Shown: positions 24,852-33,711, numbered from the stretch's first letter. The stretch: DNA of 64,000 nucleotides from Lysinibacillus sp. BPa_S21 (GCF_023337795.1 NZ_JALIRS010000001.1:434001-498000), one strand, 5' to 3'. Numbers and translations: made by a program. The notes: generated from the letters alone by a model not told the origin.

Positions 24852-25519
24852 AAGGATTTACGATTTTAATAGTAGAAGACGACCCAATGATTGGTGATTT
24901 GATGCAAAAAATACTACAATGCGAAGGCTATGACGTTGTATGGAAAACAGATGGACGAGACATGATGACAATCGTCCATCAAATCGATTTAGTTATAATG
25001 GACATTATGCTCCCAGGGGAAGATGGCTATCAGCTCACAAAGAACATTAAAAGTCTAGGCTTAAATATTCCCATTATTTTTTTATCTGCTCGCGCTGATA
25101 TTGAGAGCAAGCTGCAAGGGTTAACAGTTGGGGAGGACTATATGACAAAACCATTTGATCCAAGAGAGCTTCTTCTAAGAATAAAGAAAATGCTCGAGCA
25201 GCAATATGGAACATTCACGCAAATCCAGCATCTATTGATTGATGCAGAGCATCTTAAATTATTTAAAAATAATATACATGATGAAATAGCATTAACTGCG
25301 ATCGAACGTAAAATCTTCTTTTATTTATTTGACAACAAGGATAGGGTCTTATCGAAAGATCATTTTTTTGACTATTTATGGCCGCTTGAAGATCGCAATC
25401 AAAATATCATCAATGTTCACATCAAAAAGATCCGAACGAAAATCAATGATCCATCGGGTACTATCCTACAAAATATTTACGGAGAAGGGTATCGATTAAA
25501 TACCTACATAAAGAAATGA
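24848..25519 (+). CDS. OmpR/PhoB-family response regulator
   Basis: 223 residues. Receiver domain with acidic pair Glu10-Asp11-Asp12, phosphoacceptor Asp52 (VIMDIMLPGEDG), Ser/Thr switch near 80 and Lys101 (YMTKPFDP). A C-terminal winged helix occupies about 130-220 (LTAIERKIFFYLF, NVHIKKIRTKI, GEGYRL). The usual GADDY before the lysine reads GEDY, one residue short. It is coupled by 4-nt overlaps to the hydrolase before it and the kinase after it. Confidence 0.92.
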   Translation: MKGFTILIVEDDPMIGDLMQKILQCEGYDVVWKTDGRDMMTIVHQIDLVIMDIMLPGEDGYQLTKNIKSLGLNIPIIFLSARADIESKLQGLTVGEDYMTKPFDPRELLLRIKKMLEQQYGTFTQIQHLLIDAEHLKLFKNNIHDEIALTAIERKIFFYLFDNKDRVLSKDHFFDYLWPLEDRNQNIINVHIKKIRTKINDPSGTILQNIYGEGYRLNTYIKK

Positions 25520-26517
25520 CTTTAAAAACAAAATATCGATTATTATTATTTACGGCCATCATCAGTGTTCCAATTGTCTTGTTAGGGATCAGTGTGTCGA
25601 TGTCTATTGTGTACGAATTCGCTTTTAAAACTAGAAATAAAGGCACTCCATTCCATGAATCTTTCGCCTATCCAACGATGCTGATTGTATTCTTCCTTTC
25701 CTTATGTTTGCTAGCATATTTATTTTCGAAATCGATCAATTCATTACTGACGAAAATAAATATGCTCAACAAAACAATTCGTGACTTAGCGAGTAATGAA
25801 AGTACACCGAGTACATTAGAGGTCGGCAGTGAAGATGAAATTGGGCAGTTAATTCAGTCGGTGAATTTACTAATTGAGCGAACTACTTATCGGGAATTAG
25901 AGCTTCAACAACAGCAGAAGCTGCAAAAAGAACTACTACAAAAGCTAAGGCACGACATTAATACTCCATTAACAGCGATGCGTTTACAATTATTTTATTT
26001 AGAAGATAGCTTTAAGGATCAACCAAAATTGGTAGAGTCCTTGAATGAGCAAATTCAATACATCGCTAGCTTAACGAATGAATTGAATTGGCAATCCTTA
26101 GATACGTTGGAGAATTCTTATATTGTACAGGAAGAAGTGCAACTCACGATATTATTTGAAATGATGATCAAAAAGTGGAGCTATCTATATCGAATGCAAA
26201 ACATTGAATTAATCTATCATCAGGAGGATAGTCCTGTAACGTGGATAAGTAATGAACTATGGCTACAACGAATGTTCGATAATGTATTCCAGAACACCTT
26301 GAAACATTCAAAAGCTACAAAGCTTGAGATCACGATTAAAGATAATAAGGTTTTCATGACTGACGATGGTACTGGCTTTAAACCAAATCTCAGCGGACAA
26401 GGTCTGGGGTTGAAGATAATTGAGGATATCGCTAGAATTCTTCAAGTAAACTATTCCCTCCATTCAAATGAAGAAGGAACTGAAGTTAATTTTTCTTTTA
26501 ATAAGCTAGTTAGGTGA
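25516..26517 (+). CDS. Sensor histidine kinase
   Basis: 333 residues: two membrane helices (about 8-33 and 52-70) with only a short outer loop, a HAMP-like linker (71-125), the HisKA box LRHDINTPLTA with His146, and an HATPase_c domain (N box FDNVFQNTLKH, G box GTGFKP and GQGLGLKI). The small sensor loop suggests membrane-stress sensing or control by a membrane partner. The last residues (NKLVR) are encoded within the first unit of repeat array B, so the array has invaded or grown from the 3' end of this gene. Confidence 0.9.
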   Translation: MTLKTKYRLLLFTAIISVPIVLLGISVSMSIVYEFAFKTRNKGTPFHESFAYPTMLIVFFLSLCLLAYLFSKSINSLLTKINMLNKTIRDLASNESTPSTLEVGSEDEIGQLIQSVNLLIERTTYRELELQQQQKLQKELLQKLRHDINTPLTAMRLQLFYLEDSFKDQPKLVESLNEQIQYIASLTNELNWQSLDTLENSYIVQEEVQLTILFEMMIKKWSYLYRMQNIELIYHQEDSPVTWISNELWLQRMFDNVFQNTLKHSKATKLEITIKDNKVFMTDDGTGFKPNLSGQGLGLKIIEDIARILQVNYSLHSNEEGTEVNFSFNKLVR

Positions 26518-26750
26518 TAAATTAAAAAAGTTGGCCGATAAATTAAAGTTGGTCGATAAATCTAAAAAGCTAGGTGATAAATTAAAGTTGGTCGATAAAT
26601 CTAAAAAGTTGGTCGATAAATTAAAAAAGTTGGTCGATAAATCTAAAAAGTTGGGTGATAAATTAAAAAAGTTAGGCGATAAAATTAAAAATTAGGGCGA
26701 CAAATTCTAAAATTGTTCCGATAAATCTCGAAATTATTCCGATAAATTAA
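26510..26750. repeat. Intergenic 21-nt-period repeat array B (12 units)
   Basis: GATAAA (or GACAAA) recurs at 26516, 26537, 26555, 26576, 26594, 26615, 26636, 26657, 26678, 26699, 26720 and 26741. The spacings are 21, 18, 21, 18, then seven times 21. The unit is close to GTTGGTCGATAAATCTAAAAA. All spacings are multiples of three, leaving a plus-strand frame of KLVDKSK-like heptads open to a TAG at about 26692, but no ribosome site or ATG precedes it. The array begins inside the kinase stop region and ends at a terminator. Confidence 0.85.
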
Positions 26751-26753
26751 TCT

Positions 26754-26792
26754 AGACCCTATCAATCAAACTAGCTTTGATCGATAGGGTCT
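26754..26792. terminator. Bidirectional hairpin between the kinase and LysR genes
   Basis: AGACCCTATCAATCAAA pairs with TTTGATCGATAGGGTCT (one mismatch). It overlaps the stop of the convergent LysR gene and probably terminates both transcripts. Confidence 0.65.
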
Positions 26793-27646
26793 TCCAGCAA
26801 AGATTCGATTACTTGTTTTAATTGAACAATAGGAGATTGTTGACTTTCGCTTTTCTTATAAATATATACAGTTTCTATTTCTTTATTTAGCTGCTGCAAA
26901 TCATAATAGTGAATGTTGGCATAGTTATAAAGATCAATTAGTTTCGTATTTAACACAGCTATCGTGTTGTCTATTTGTAGAAAATCAAGGATACTACTTA
27001 CCGATTTTATTTCCTTCATCGTAAAGGGCACTTGATTCTTTTTTAACCACTCCGCCATCGCCCGAGTATACATACAGCCTCTACTTAACACAAGTAGTGT
27101 AATGGGTGAACATTCGTTGAAATTAATAATATGTGAATTATTCGATATCACTTCAAATGTTTCAGTTGTAATCATGTCGTAATTTAAATCAGGGTAGTGT
27201 TTAATAGGATTACTTGTCAGAGCACAATCCATTGCGGCATTATGTACTTTTTCATTTAAGGAAGTGCTGGATTCCACCGTGAAATCTACATCTAATGGTA
27301 TATTATTTGTCTGTAAGGCATTCATAATGGATGCGCCATAAATTTTAATTGTTGTATGGGAAGAGCCGAAGTTAATTTTTTTATTCGTTTGTGCTAGACC
27401 AATTTCTTGTAAAAATTCATCATACTCTTGTGTAATGAGCTTTAAAAATTTTAAATAGCGAGTCCCAACATCTGTGATCTTTAAGCCTTGCGGTGTACGT
27501 TTAAACACTTCCTGACCAATTTCAGCCTCTATTTTTTTCACTTTAGAAGTTAAGGCAGATTGCGTATAATTCGTCATTTCAGCGGATTTACTAAGGTTTT
27601 GCCTCTCCAAAATTTCGATTTTTAATGTTATTTCTTCTATGTTCAT
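26771..27646 (-). CDS. LysR-family transcriptional regulator
   Basis: 291 residues: N-terminal helix-turn-helix (about 3-62, SKSAEMTNYTQSALTSKVKKIE) and a LysR substrate-binding domain (about 90-285). The ATG at 27644-27646 matches the normal LysR N-terminus (MNIEEITLKIEIL), although the only ribosome-like site is AGGTG about 12 nt upstream; a longer frame would add 38 atypical residues. It is divergent from an MFS transporter with a perfect TGATAG/CTATCA palindrome between them, the usual layout of a regulator controlling its neighbour. Confidence 0.85.
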   Translation of the reverse strand: MNIEEITLKIEILERQNLSKSAEMTNYTQSALTSKVKKIEAEIGQEVFKRTPQGLKITDVGTRYLKFLKLITQEYDEFLQEIGLAQTNKKINFGSSHTTIKIYGASIMNALQTNNIPLDVDFTVESSTSLNEKVHNAAMDCALTSNPIKHYPDLNYDMITTETFEVISNNSHIINFNECSPITLLVLSRGCMYTRAMAEWLKKNQVPFTMKEIKSVSSILDFLQIDNTIAVLNTKLIDLYNYANIHYYDLQQLNKEIETVYIYKKSESQQSPIVQLKQVIESLLEDPIDQS

Positions 27647-27675
27647 GTTGTTTTTCACACACCTATAAAAATTTT

Positions 27676-27690
27676 TGATAGCTACTATCA
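27676..27690. promoter_or_regulatory. Perfect 6-3-6 palindrome between lysR and the MFS gene
   Basis: TGATAGCTACTATCA lies 30 nt from the LysR start and 84 nt from the MFS start, a position typical of a LysR recognition site. Binding is inferred. Confidence 0.5.
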
Positions 27691-27773
27691 TTTTCCTCCA
27701 TTTTACGCAGTCATAAAGCAAGCGTAAACTCAAATACGTAATAGGAATGTGTAAGAACATTGGAGGAATGATT

Positions 27774-28973
27774 ATGAATACATATTATAAATGGATCATC
27801 GTATTAGTAGCTACGCTGTCTCAAACCGCGGCAACTTTCGTGACGTACGGCATGGGACCCATTGCTACATTTTATCAAATTGAATGGAATTTATCACCGT
27901 TACAAACAGGGTTTATCGTTTCGGCCGTTAATATTGGACCCATATTCTCGATGATACTGTTCGGCTATTTAATGGATAAAAAAGGGGAAAAGCAAATTAT
28001 CGGATGGGGCTCCATTTTGCTGGGACTCTCCGCTTTACTCCTCATGTTAGTAAATAATTATGCAGTATTGTTATTTTTATTATTCATCGTGGGCGTATGG
28101 TACGGAAGTGCACAAACGGGTGGAAGCACCGCAATTGTGAAATGGTTTCCGGACAAACATCGCGGGTTGGCGATTGGCATTCGACAAACAGGGATCCCCA
28201 TTGGTGGGGCACTAGCATCAATAATTCTCACATATATGTATCATCATTACAGCCTAGCATCGGTGCATTTTATGCAGGGCATCGTAGCTATTGCAGGCGG
28301 ATTGCTTTTCTTACTTATGTATCGGGAGCCTAGAATTCGCGGAAAAGTATCTGCAACCTCCGTTACTTTTAAAGAGAAGCTAGTAGCAATTAAAAATAAT
28401 AAGGATTTATATCCAATCTATATTGTAGGAATCGTTATGATGTCCTTACAAATGATACTCGTTGCCCATTTCATGAGTTATTTACATGAAGAAGGGGGAT
28501 ATTCTTTAACACAGGCAGGGCAGTATTTAAGCCTTGTATTAATCGGTGGGATGATTGGCAGGGTAGCCATTGCTTGGATGAGTGATCAATTTTTTGCGCA
28601 CAAGCGAGAATTTTTATTAATAATCGTCATGGTTTTCGCAGTAGTTCTGACTGTCCTAGTACCATTTATGCTACAAGCAAAAATGTTAATGCTGTTATGT
28701 TGTTTCTTATTAGGCTTTGTAGCACTTGGCTGGTATTCATTGTTTATCGCCTGTGTAACAGAGCAATCGAACCCAAATTATATCGGTCTAACTGTGAGTG
28801 CTGCCTTGACGTTGAATCAACTATTTATCGTCATTGCCCCTTCGTTATTTGGACTTATGGTAACGGCATTTTCAAGCTATCAATTGGCGATGGACATTGT
28901 GGCAGCCTTTGTAGCGCTGGGTGCAATAAATCTATATAAGTCTACAAAAGGTAAATTTTGTTTTATTTCCTAA
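27774..28973 (+). CDS. Major facilitator superfamily transporter
   Basis: 399 residues with about 12 hydrophobic helices. The MFS signature between helices 2 and 3 reads GYLMDKKGEKQIIG, and GMIGRVAIAWMSDQF is its second-half counterpart. The start at 27774 is used because TGGAGGA at 27761-27767 is spaced 6-7 nt from it; the in-frame ATG at 27768 abuts the site. It sits opposite a LysR gene that probably controls it. Substrate not determinable; organic anions or cyanate-type permeases are possible relatives. Confidence 0.85.
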   Translation: MNTYYKWIIVLVATLSQTAATFVTYGMGPIATFYQIEWNLSPLQTGFIVSAVNIGPIFSMILFGYLMDKKGEKQIIGWGSILLGLSALLLMLVNNYAVLLFLLFIVGVWYGSAQTGGSTAIVKWFPDKHRGLAIGIRQTGIPIGGALASIILTYMYHHYSLASVHFMQGIVAIAGGLLFLLMYREPRIRGKVSATSVTFKEKLVAIKNNKDLYPIYIVGIVMMSLQMILVAHFMSYLHEEGGYSLTQAGQYLSLVLIGGMIGRVAIAWMSDQFFAHKREFLLIIVMVFAVVLTVLVPFMLQAKMLMLLCCFLLGFVALGWYSLFIACVTEQSNPNYIGLTVSAALTLNQLFIVIAPSLFGLMVTAFSSYQLAMDIVAAFVALGAINLYKSTKGKFCFIS

Positions 28974-29024
28974 ATTAGGATAAAATCGTTTGGGATGTAT
29001 GATTTCAGCAAACGGAGGAATGCG

Positions 29025-29408
29025 ATGATGGATCAAGAAAAAAGTTCGGTTTGGATTGATGCAAGTATTGCGACAGTTTGGCGAGCTGTCACCGAGGAAC
29101 AGCTGCTGATGCAATGGTACGCCCTTGATTCAACTTGGGAAATTCCAAAATTAGAGGCAGGAGCGGAGGTCATTTTCACGTTACTACCGAATGATCATAA
29201 TCAGCTTGTAGAAAAATTGCCGATGGTGTTAACGATAAAAAATGTAACGCCGAATCGAGAGTTTTCGTTTTACTTAGGTATTGAAGAAACACTCATCGCT
29301 ATTGTCTTAGAGGAAGAACAAAATGGCACCGTGGTTACATTTAATTCGAGCGGCTACGAGGCTTCTCTCGCTAACTTAAAAGCTTTAGTGGAGAGTGATA
29401 TCCTTTAA
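29025..29408 (+). CDS. SRPBCC/AHSA1-type small protein
   Basis: 127 residues with the START-like pattern of Bacillus activator-of-Hsp90-type (AHSA1) proteins: an early VWIDASIATVWRAVTEE segment, a MQWYALDSTW motif and a C-terminal helix (ANLKALVES). These proteins form a hydrophobic ligand pocket, and no substrate can be read from sequence. ATG at 29025 has GGAGG 6 nt upstream. It is monocistronic, followed by a terminator. Confidence 0.75.
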   Translation: MMDQEKSSVWIDASIATVWRAVTEEQLLMQWYALDSTWEIPKLEAGAEVIFTLLPNDHNQLVEKLPMVLTIKNVTPNREFSFYLGIEETLIAIVLEEEQNGTVVTFNSSGYEASLANLKALVESDIL

Positions 29409-29413
29409 TATAT

Positions 29414-29454
29414 AAGTTTCATGAAGAAATTGATTTTTTCATGAAACTTTTTCG
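29414..29454 (+). terminator. Intrinsic terminator after the SRPBCC gene
   Basis: AAGTTTCATGAA (29414-29425) pairs perfectly with TTCATGAAACTT (29438-29449), followed by a T-rich stretch. Confidence 0.8.
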
Positions 29455-29499
29455 TTGTTCATCAGTCTAACTGTAAATGCTTTAGTGGGGGCGAGCAAA

Positions 29500-30033
29500 A
29501 TGTTAAAAGAACAGAAAGACGCTCACTTATCTAGTGTTATGACAATGTATGGAGATTATTTATTACGAGTTTGCTATACATATGTACAAGATTGGACAGT
29601 GGCTGAGGATCTGGTCCAAGACACATTTGTTAAATACTATGAAAAAATGGAGCAATTTCGTGAAGAAGCATCCGTCAAAACTTATTTATATCGAATTGCG
29701 ATCAATAAATGCCATAGTTATCTTTCAAGCTGGCGCTATAAAAAAATACAAGTGATTGACTATTGGAGCAAATTAAAGAGCCTATCCGATAATCCTGAAG
29801 AGGAAGTATTGATGGGAGAGACGGATGCATTGATAGTGGCAGCAATTGAAAAACTTCCAACGAAATATAAAGATGTACTACTGCTATTTCATTTTGCAGA
29901 GTTTTCCTTAAAGGACGTTGCAGAAGTGCTAAAGCTGCCAACAAATACGGTGAAAACACGTTTAAGACGAGCGCGTCAAATGGTCGGCATCACGCTATTG
30001 GAGGAGGGGTTCGAATATGGATCAGATTCGTAA
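29500..30033 (+). CDS. ECF-type RNA polymerase sigma factor (module 1)
   Basis: 177 residues, typical for the extracytoplasmic-function group. Region 2 lies at about 12-75 (YTYVQDWTVAEDLVQDTFVKYYE) and region 4 at about 115-170 (LPTKYKDVLLLFHFAEFSLKDVAEVL, then TNTVKTRLRRARQ). ATG behind GTGGGGGCG. It overlaps by 17 nt a membrane protein that is a likely anti-sigma factor. Target promoters are unknown. Confidence 0.9.
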   Translation: MLKEQKDAHLSSVMTMYGDYLLRVCYTYVQDWTVAEDLVQDTFVKYYEKMEQFREEASVKTYLYRIAINKCHSYLSSWRYKKIQVIDYWSKLKSLSDNPEEEVLMGETDALIVAAIEKLPTKYKDVLLLFHFAEFSLKDVAEVLKLPTNTVKTRLRRARQMVGITLLEEGFEYGSDS

Positions 30034-30898
30034 TGCCATCAACGAAATGTATAAGGAAGGCAAATTCTCTCATGAAAATCATGTAATAACATTTCAAAAA
30101 ATCAATCAAAAAACGAAGAAGCAAACGCCAATAGTGCCAGTTATCTTAACAGTAGTTGTATCAGCTTGTCTGATCATTGGCTTAAAGATGATGCTTTTCC
30201 AACATGATATCCAATCAACAACATCGACGGTTATCGATTCAAATTTCTATCCAGAAAAGTCGGGAAGGGTGAAAGACTATAGCAACTTAACACGACCATG
30301 GATGGTAGCAGGATTAGTGAGTTCTCTGTTCTTATTTATTTTTGCGATAGTAGCATTTTTGAAAAATTGGTTTTGGCGCGTACTACTATGTATTGTCATT
30401 ATAATTGCTATTTTAGGGAATATGTCTGAACGAATCGGCTATCGCGTTTATGTACAAAATGAAGCAGAAATTCAAAATGTTATAAAGTGGATACCATTCC
30501 CTGATGATGTAAAAATGAATGATACAATGACGATTCGTCAGTATAGAATTGGTTATTTTTCAAAGGATTCTTTTCGAGGCATTTTAATCTTTAAGCATGA
30601 TGGAAAAGGCTATGTAATGGATCAATTTATACAGAGCAAATTAGATACCATGAATGCAATTTATTTGAAAGACATCCACCATATTGTTATACCATTAGTT
30701 GAAAATCATAACATTGAAAAATTAATAATAGACACTGGGGCCGAGCGTATTGAGAAAGCAGTTGATTCGAATGATGCGCAATTAATAGCAGTGCCTCTAA
30801 AATCAGAAATAGCTACTTCTCAAATGCTGATACATGCAATGGATCATGAAGGAAAGACTTCTATTCTCTATAATGAGTCACGTATTTTCACCTATTAA
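30017..30898 (+). CDS. Membrane protein, probable anti-sigma factor of module 1
   Basis: 293 residues. A cytoplasmic N-terminal segment (1-38) is followed by three hydrophobic helices (about 39-60, 95-113 and 118-135) and a large extracytoplasmic C-terminal domain (about 140-293). Membrane protein plus overlap with an ECF sigma gene is the standard anti-sigma arrangement; the N-terminus would hold the sigma factor. No zinc HxxxCxxC motif is present. The family is not recognised, so the role is inferred from position. Confidence 0.6.
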   Translation: MDQIRNAINEMYKEGKFSHENHVITFQKINQKTKKQTPIVPVILTVVVSACLIIGLKMMLFQHDIQSTTSTVIDSNFYPEKSGRVKDYSNLTRPWMVAGLVSSLFLFIFAIVAFLKNWFWRVLLCIVIIIAILGNMSERIGYRVYVQNEAEIQNVIKWIPFPDDVKMNDTMTIRQYRIGYFSKDSFRGILIFKHDGKGYVMDQFIQSKLDTMNAIYLKDIHHIVIPLVENHNIEKLIIDTGAERIEKAVDSNDAQLIAVPLKSEIATSQMLIHAMDHEGKTSILYNESRIFTY

Positions 30899-30904
30899 CA
30901 GCTA

Positions 30905-30943
30905 CCCCGTATGAATATGATGTTTTCATACGGGTTCATTTTT
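30905..30943 (+). terminator. Intrinsic terminator of sigma module 1
   Basis: CCCGTATGA (30906-30914) pairs perfectly with TCATACGGG (30926-30934), followed by TTCATTTTT. Confidence 0.75.
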
Positions 30944-31073
30944 GACATTTCCATGGAAGGAGTTCTCACTAAGTCTTAGGTCTTAGACGGATTTAAAGCG
31001 GAGGGTCGTTTTTATAAATGAAAATTCCTATATAATGAATTTATTGGAATATTATATAGTGGGAGGAATTACA

Positions 31074-31790
31074 TTGAAAAAATTTATCGGACTTGGTTTG
31101 GTTATAGGTGCCTCATTAATTGCGCTATCGGGGTGCAACTCAGTCATACCAGGTAAAACCAAAGATGAAACGATCCTAGTCGAAAAGGATAAAGCAGAAA
31201 AGTTAGATGTTGAATTAAATCTTGGCATTGGACAAATAACAGTAGAAAAAGGTGCCAAGGATTGGGTGGAAGGTACAGCTCAATATAATATTGAAAAACT
31301 TGCTCCAAAATTAAAATATGACTTACGCGGCAAGGCAGGTAAAGTATCGATTGACCATAAAGGCTCAACTAGCGTGCGTTTGGGGAAAATAAAAAATATA
31401 TGGGATATTAAACTAAATGAAGATATTCCAATGGATCTCTCCATCGAAACGGGCGCTTCGGATGCAGAGTTAGACTTACAAGGTTTGCAGCTTGAAAATT
31501 TAGATATTAACACGGGTGTTGGCGATCTTAAAGTGAATTTAGGTGGAGATTGGAAAAAAAGCTTCGAAACGAATATTGAAACAGGTGTCGGGCAAACTAC
31601 GGTCATTTTACCATCAGAGGTAGGGGTAAAGCTTACGACAGAAAAAGGTATCGGCTCATCCAATATAGAAGGCCTCATTTCTAAAGGCAAAGGGGTTTAT
31701 GTAAACGAAGCGTATGACAAAGCAGATGTAAAAATAGAGGTCAACTCAGAAATCGGAGTAGGCGACATTACCTTCAAATTGGATAAATAA
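31074..31790 (+). CDS. Lipoprotein with toast-rack-type beta-repeat domain
   Basis: 238 residues. A lipoprotein signal LIALSGC places the lipidated Cys near residue 21. The rest is a beta-rich repeat domain in which INTGVGD, IETGVGQ and SEIGVGD recur about every 25-45 residues, as in toast-rack/DUF2154-like proteins and LiaF-type sensors. It is anchored on the outer face of the membrane. TTG start with GGGAGGAATT 5 nt upstream; an upstream in-frame ATG at 31035 has no ribosome site. A TATAAT lies at 31031-31036. Position between two sigma modules may mean envelope-stress function, which is inference. Confidence 0.7.
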   Translation: MKKFIGLGLVIGASLIALSGCNSVIPGKTKDETILVEKDKAEKLDVELNLGIGQITVEKGAKDWVEGTAQYNIEKLAPKLKYDLRGKAGKVSIDHKGSTSVRLGKIKNIWDIKLNEDIPMDLSIETGASDAELDLQGLQLENLDINTGVGDLKVNLGGDWKKSFETNIETGVGQTTVILPSEVGVKLTTEKGIGSSNIEGLISKGKGVYVNEAYDKADVKIEVNSEIGVGDITFKLDK

Positions 31791-31801
31791 AGGAAAATTT
31801 A

Positions 31802-31837
31802 GTAGGCTACTTTAGATGAGTAGTCTACATTTTTTTT
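31802..31837 (+). terminator. Intrinsic terminator after the lipoprotein gene
   Basis: GTAGGCTACT (31802-31811) pairs with AGTAGTCTAC (31819-31828) with one wobble, followed by eight T. Confidence 0.85.
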
Positions 31838-31849
31838 AGTAGAAACATA

Positions 31850-31990
31850 GAAGTCGGATAGATCGGTCAAAGTCGTGGATAGGACGATTAAAATCGTGGA
31901 CAGAATATGCAAAACTGTGGATAGAACAATTAATTTCGTGGATAGACCGAATAATATGCACGATAGAAGAGCCGAAGTGACGGATTGACT
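31850..31990. repeat. Intergenic 21-nt-period repeat array C (7 units)
   Basis: The GGATAG-like word occurs at 31856, 31877, 31898, 31919, 31940, 31961 and 31982, exactly 21 nt apart each time. The unit is close to GTCGTGGATAGAACGATTAAA. The last unit (CGAAGTGACGGAT) shares a 13-mer with the complement of array E near 52.6 kb. The array begins 20 nt after a terminator and ends about 90 nt before a sigma gene. Its plus frame translates as K-x-V-D-R heptads, similar to array B, without a start site. Confidence 0.85.
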
Positions 31991-32078
31991 GTCACCAGAA
32001 AACTTTGTTTAAAAAAATTTATCAAAATGAAACCTTTTGATAGAGTTATTGACTCTAAGTATTGAAAGGAGGAACGGC

Positions 32079-32621
32079 ATGGAACATGACTTATCGATCG
32101 TTAAACAGGCAATTGCAGGGAGTAAAGAAGCGTTTGAGCAGCTGCTCATTCTAGAAGAAGAAAAATTATTTTATACCGCGCTTTCTTATGTTGGCCAAAA
32201 AGAGGATGCATTAGATGCAATTCAAGAAGCGGCGTGTAAAGCCTATTTAACCGTTCATCAGCTAAAGCATCCAGAATTTTTTTCTACTTGGCTGTTTCGC
32301 ATTTTAATACATGAGTGCTACCGATTACTAAAAAAAGGGCAGAAAATCATTCCTTATGAAGAAAGTGAATTATTACATCGTTTACAGGAGCAAGAAAATG
32401 TTGTGGCGAATCCAATTGATTTATCAGATGCTATTCAGAATTTGAATCATTCACAGCAAATGGCTATCATTTTATTTTATTATCGAGATTTGCCGATTAA
32501 AGAAATATCAGAAGTAATGGAAAAGCCAGTTAGCACGATTAAAACGTATTTGCATCGTGGGAAAAAACAATTAAAGCGAGAATTAGAAAGGAGTGCAACG
32601 TTCAATGAAAAAGCCATTTAA
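32079..32621 (+). CDS. ECF-type RNA polymerase sigma factor (module 2)
   Basis: 180 residues. Region 2 includes LSYVGQKEDALDAIQEAACKAY and FFSTWLFRILIHECYR; region 4 includes LNHSQQMAIILFYYRDLPIKEI and VSTIKTYLHRGKKQLK. ATG 32079 sits 7 nt behind a perfect AAAGGAGG. It overlaps the DUF4179-type protein by 17 nt. Resembles SigV/SigM-like Bacillus sigma factors that answer envelope stress. Confidence 0.9.
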   Translation: MEHDLSIVKQAIAGSKEAFEQLLILEEEKLFYTALSYVGQKEDALDAIQEAACKAYLTVHQLKHPEFFSTWLFRILIHECYRLLKKGQKIIPYEESELLHRLQEQENVVANPIDLSDAIQNLNHSQQMAIILFYYRDLPIKEISEVMEKPVSTIKTYLHRGKKQLKRELERSATFNEKAI

Positions 32622-33711
32622 TGTAAAAGGTACTCTTCCGGAATTCCCGAAAGATGAGGTAAGAGCAGCAATTTCCAAAGGAATCCAACAAGCAGAGGAG
32701 CAAATAAATATGACGCAAGCCCCTATTCAAATGAAAAGAAAAAGCAAGCGTAAACCATTATTATATGTAGCGAGTGCCGCGGCCGCATTCAGTATAATGA
32801 TTGGTTCCGCTGCCTATGTGTCGCCAACATTCGCAAGCACATTATCACAACTACCAATCGTTGGTTCGGTATTCAGTAATTCGGAATTACCTGGCTTAAA
32901 ACAGGCAAGTGAACAAGGGTTAACAAGTACTATTGGAGAAAAGCATACAATTAACGGTATTTCCGTAACAGTAGATGAAGTCCTTTATGACGCGTCTATT
33001 ATAACGGTAGGACTGACATTTGAATCTGAAAAGAAATTAAGTGATTATTACTTCGGGGCAGGACCGAACTTTACTATTAATGGTAAAAACCCTAAAGTGA
33101 GCTCTGGTGGCTACGGTGAAAAAGATTTAAGTCCAACGGTCCGTACAGGTATCGCAAGATTTGAAGTGAAGGAGGACATGCCGGACTCCTTTGAAATGGG
33201 CTTAACGTTAGAAGGGAAAGAAGGGGAAAAATGGGCATTTTCAGTTCCTGTTAAAAAGATTACGAATATTATAGATGTTCCTGTACATCATCACCAACAA
33301 GCAGAGGGCATTCAACTGGATGTATCCAAAATTTCGTTAAGCCCATCAGGTATTGCACTTGACTATAAAGCTACTGAAAAGGGGACGATTGATAATCCGG
33401 AAGTAGGTGCATCCTTTATAGAGTTCCGTATGACCGATCAGAATGGCAAGGAGATTACTTCGCATTCTGGTGGGGGAGAAGGTCATTTCGACAATGGTGT
33501 TTGGAACTTTAGCAGTACCAAATCCTTTGACCCGATTTCAGACGATGTTCAAAAATTAATGATTACACCGTATTTAGTGATTCCAACAGGTGGAGGCGGT
33601 GTACAAGTTGATACAAACGGCGTAGAAACAAAAATTCCATTTAAGAAACCAACTGTGAAAGAAGTGAAGTTTCAACCATTCACAGTGGATGTACCTAAGC
33701 AAACTAAATAA
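32605..33711 (+). CDS. DUF4179-domain membrane protein, probable anti-sigma factor of module 2
   Basis: 368 residues. A basic cytoplasmic segment (1-50, ending in KRKSKRKP) is followed by one transmembrane helix (about 52-72), then an extracytoplasmic domain (DUF4179 followed by a DUF5643-like beta region). This is the common layout of proteins paired with Bacillus ECF sigma factors. ATG at 32605, with AAGGAG 11 nt upstream; a GTG at 32593 is an alternative. It should bind the upstream sigma factor with its N-terminus and sense the cell surface. Confidence 0.78.
   Translation: MKKPFNVKGTLPEFPKDEVRAAISKGIQQAEEQINMTQAPIQMKRKSKRKPLLYVASAAAAFSIMIGSAAYVSPTFASTLSQLPIVGSVFSNSELPGLKQASEQGLTSTIGEKHTINGISVTVDEVLYDASIITVGLTFESEKKLSDYYFGAGPNFTINGKNPKVSSGGYGEKDLSPTVRTGIARFEVKEDMPDSFEMGLTLEGKEGEKWAFSVPVKKITNIIDVPVHHHQQAEGIQLDVSKISLSPSGIALDYKATEKGTIDNPEVGASFIEFRMTDQNGKEITSHSGGGEGHFDNGVWNFSSTKSFDPISDDVQKLMITPYLVIPTGGGGVQVDTNGVETKIPFKKPTVKEVKFQPFTVDVPKQTK

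Noticed and set aside
26510-26750. CRISPR or minisatellite inside a gene
   Set aside because: Units are only 18-21 nt, with no spacers, and lie after the kinase stop codon.
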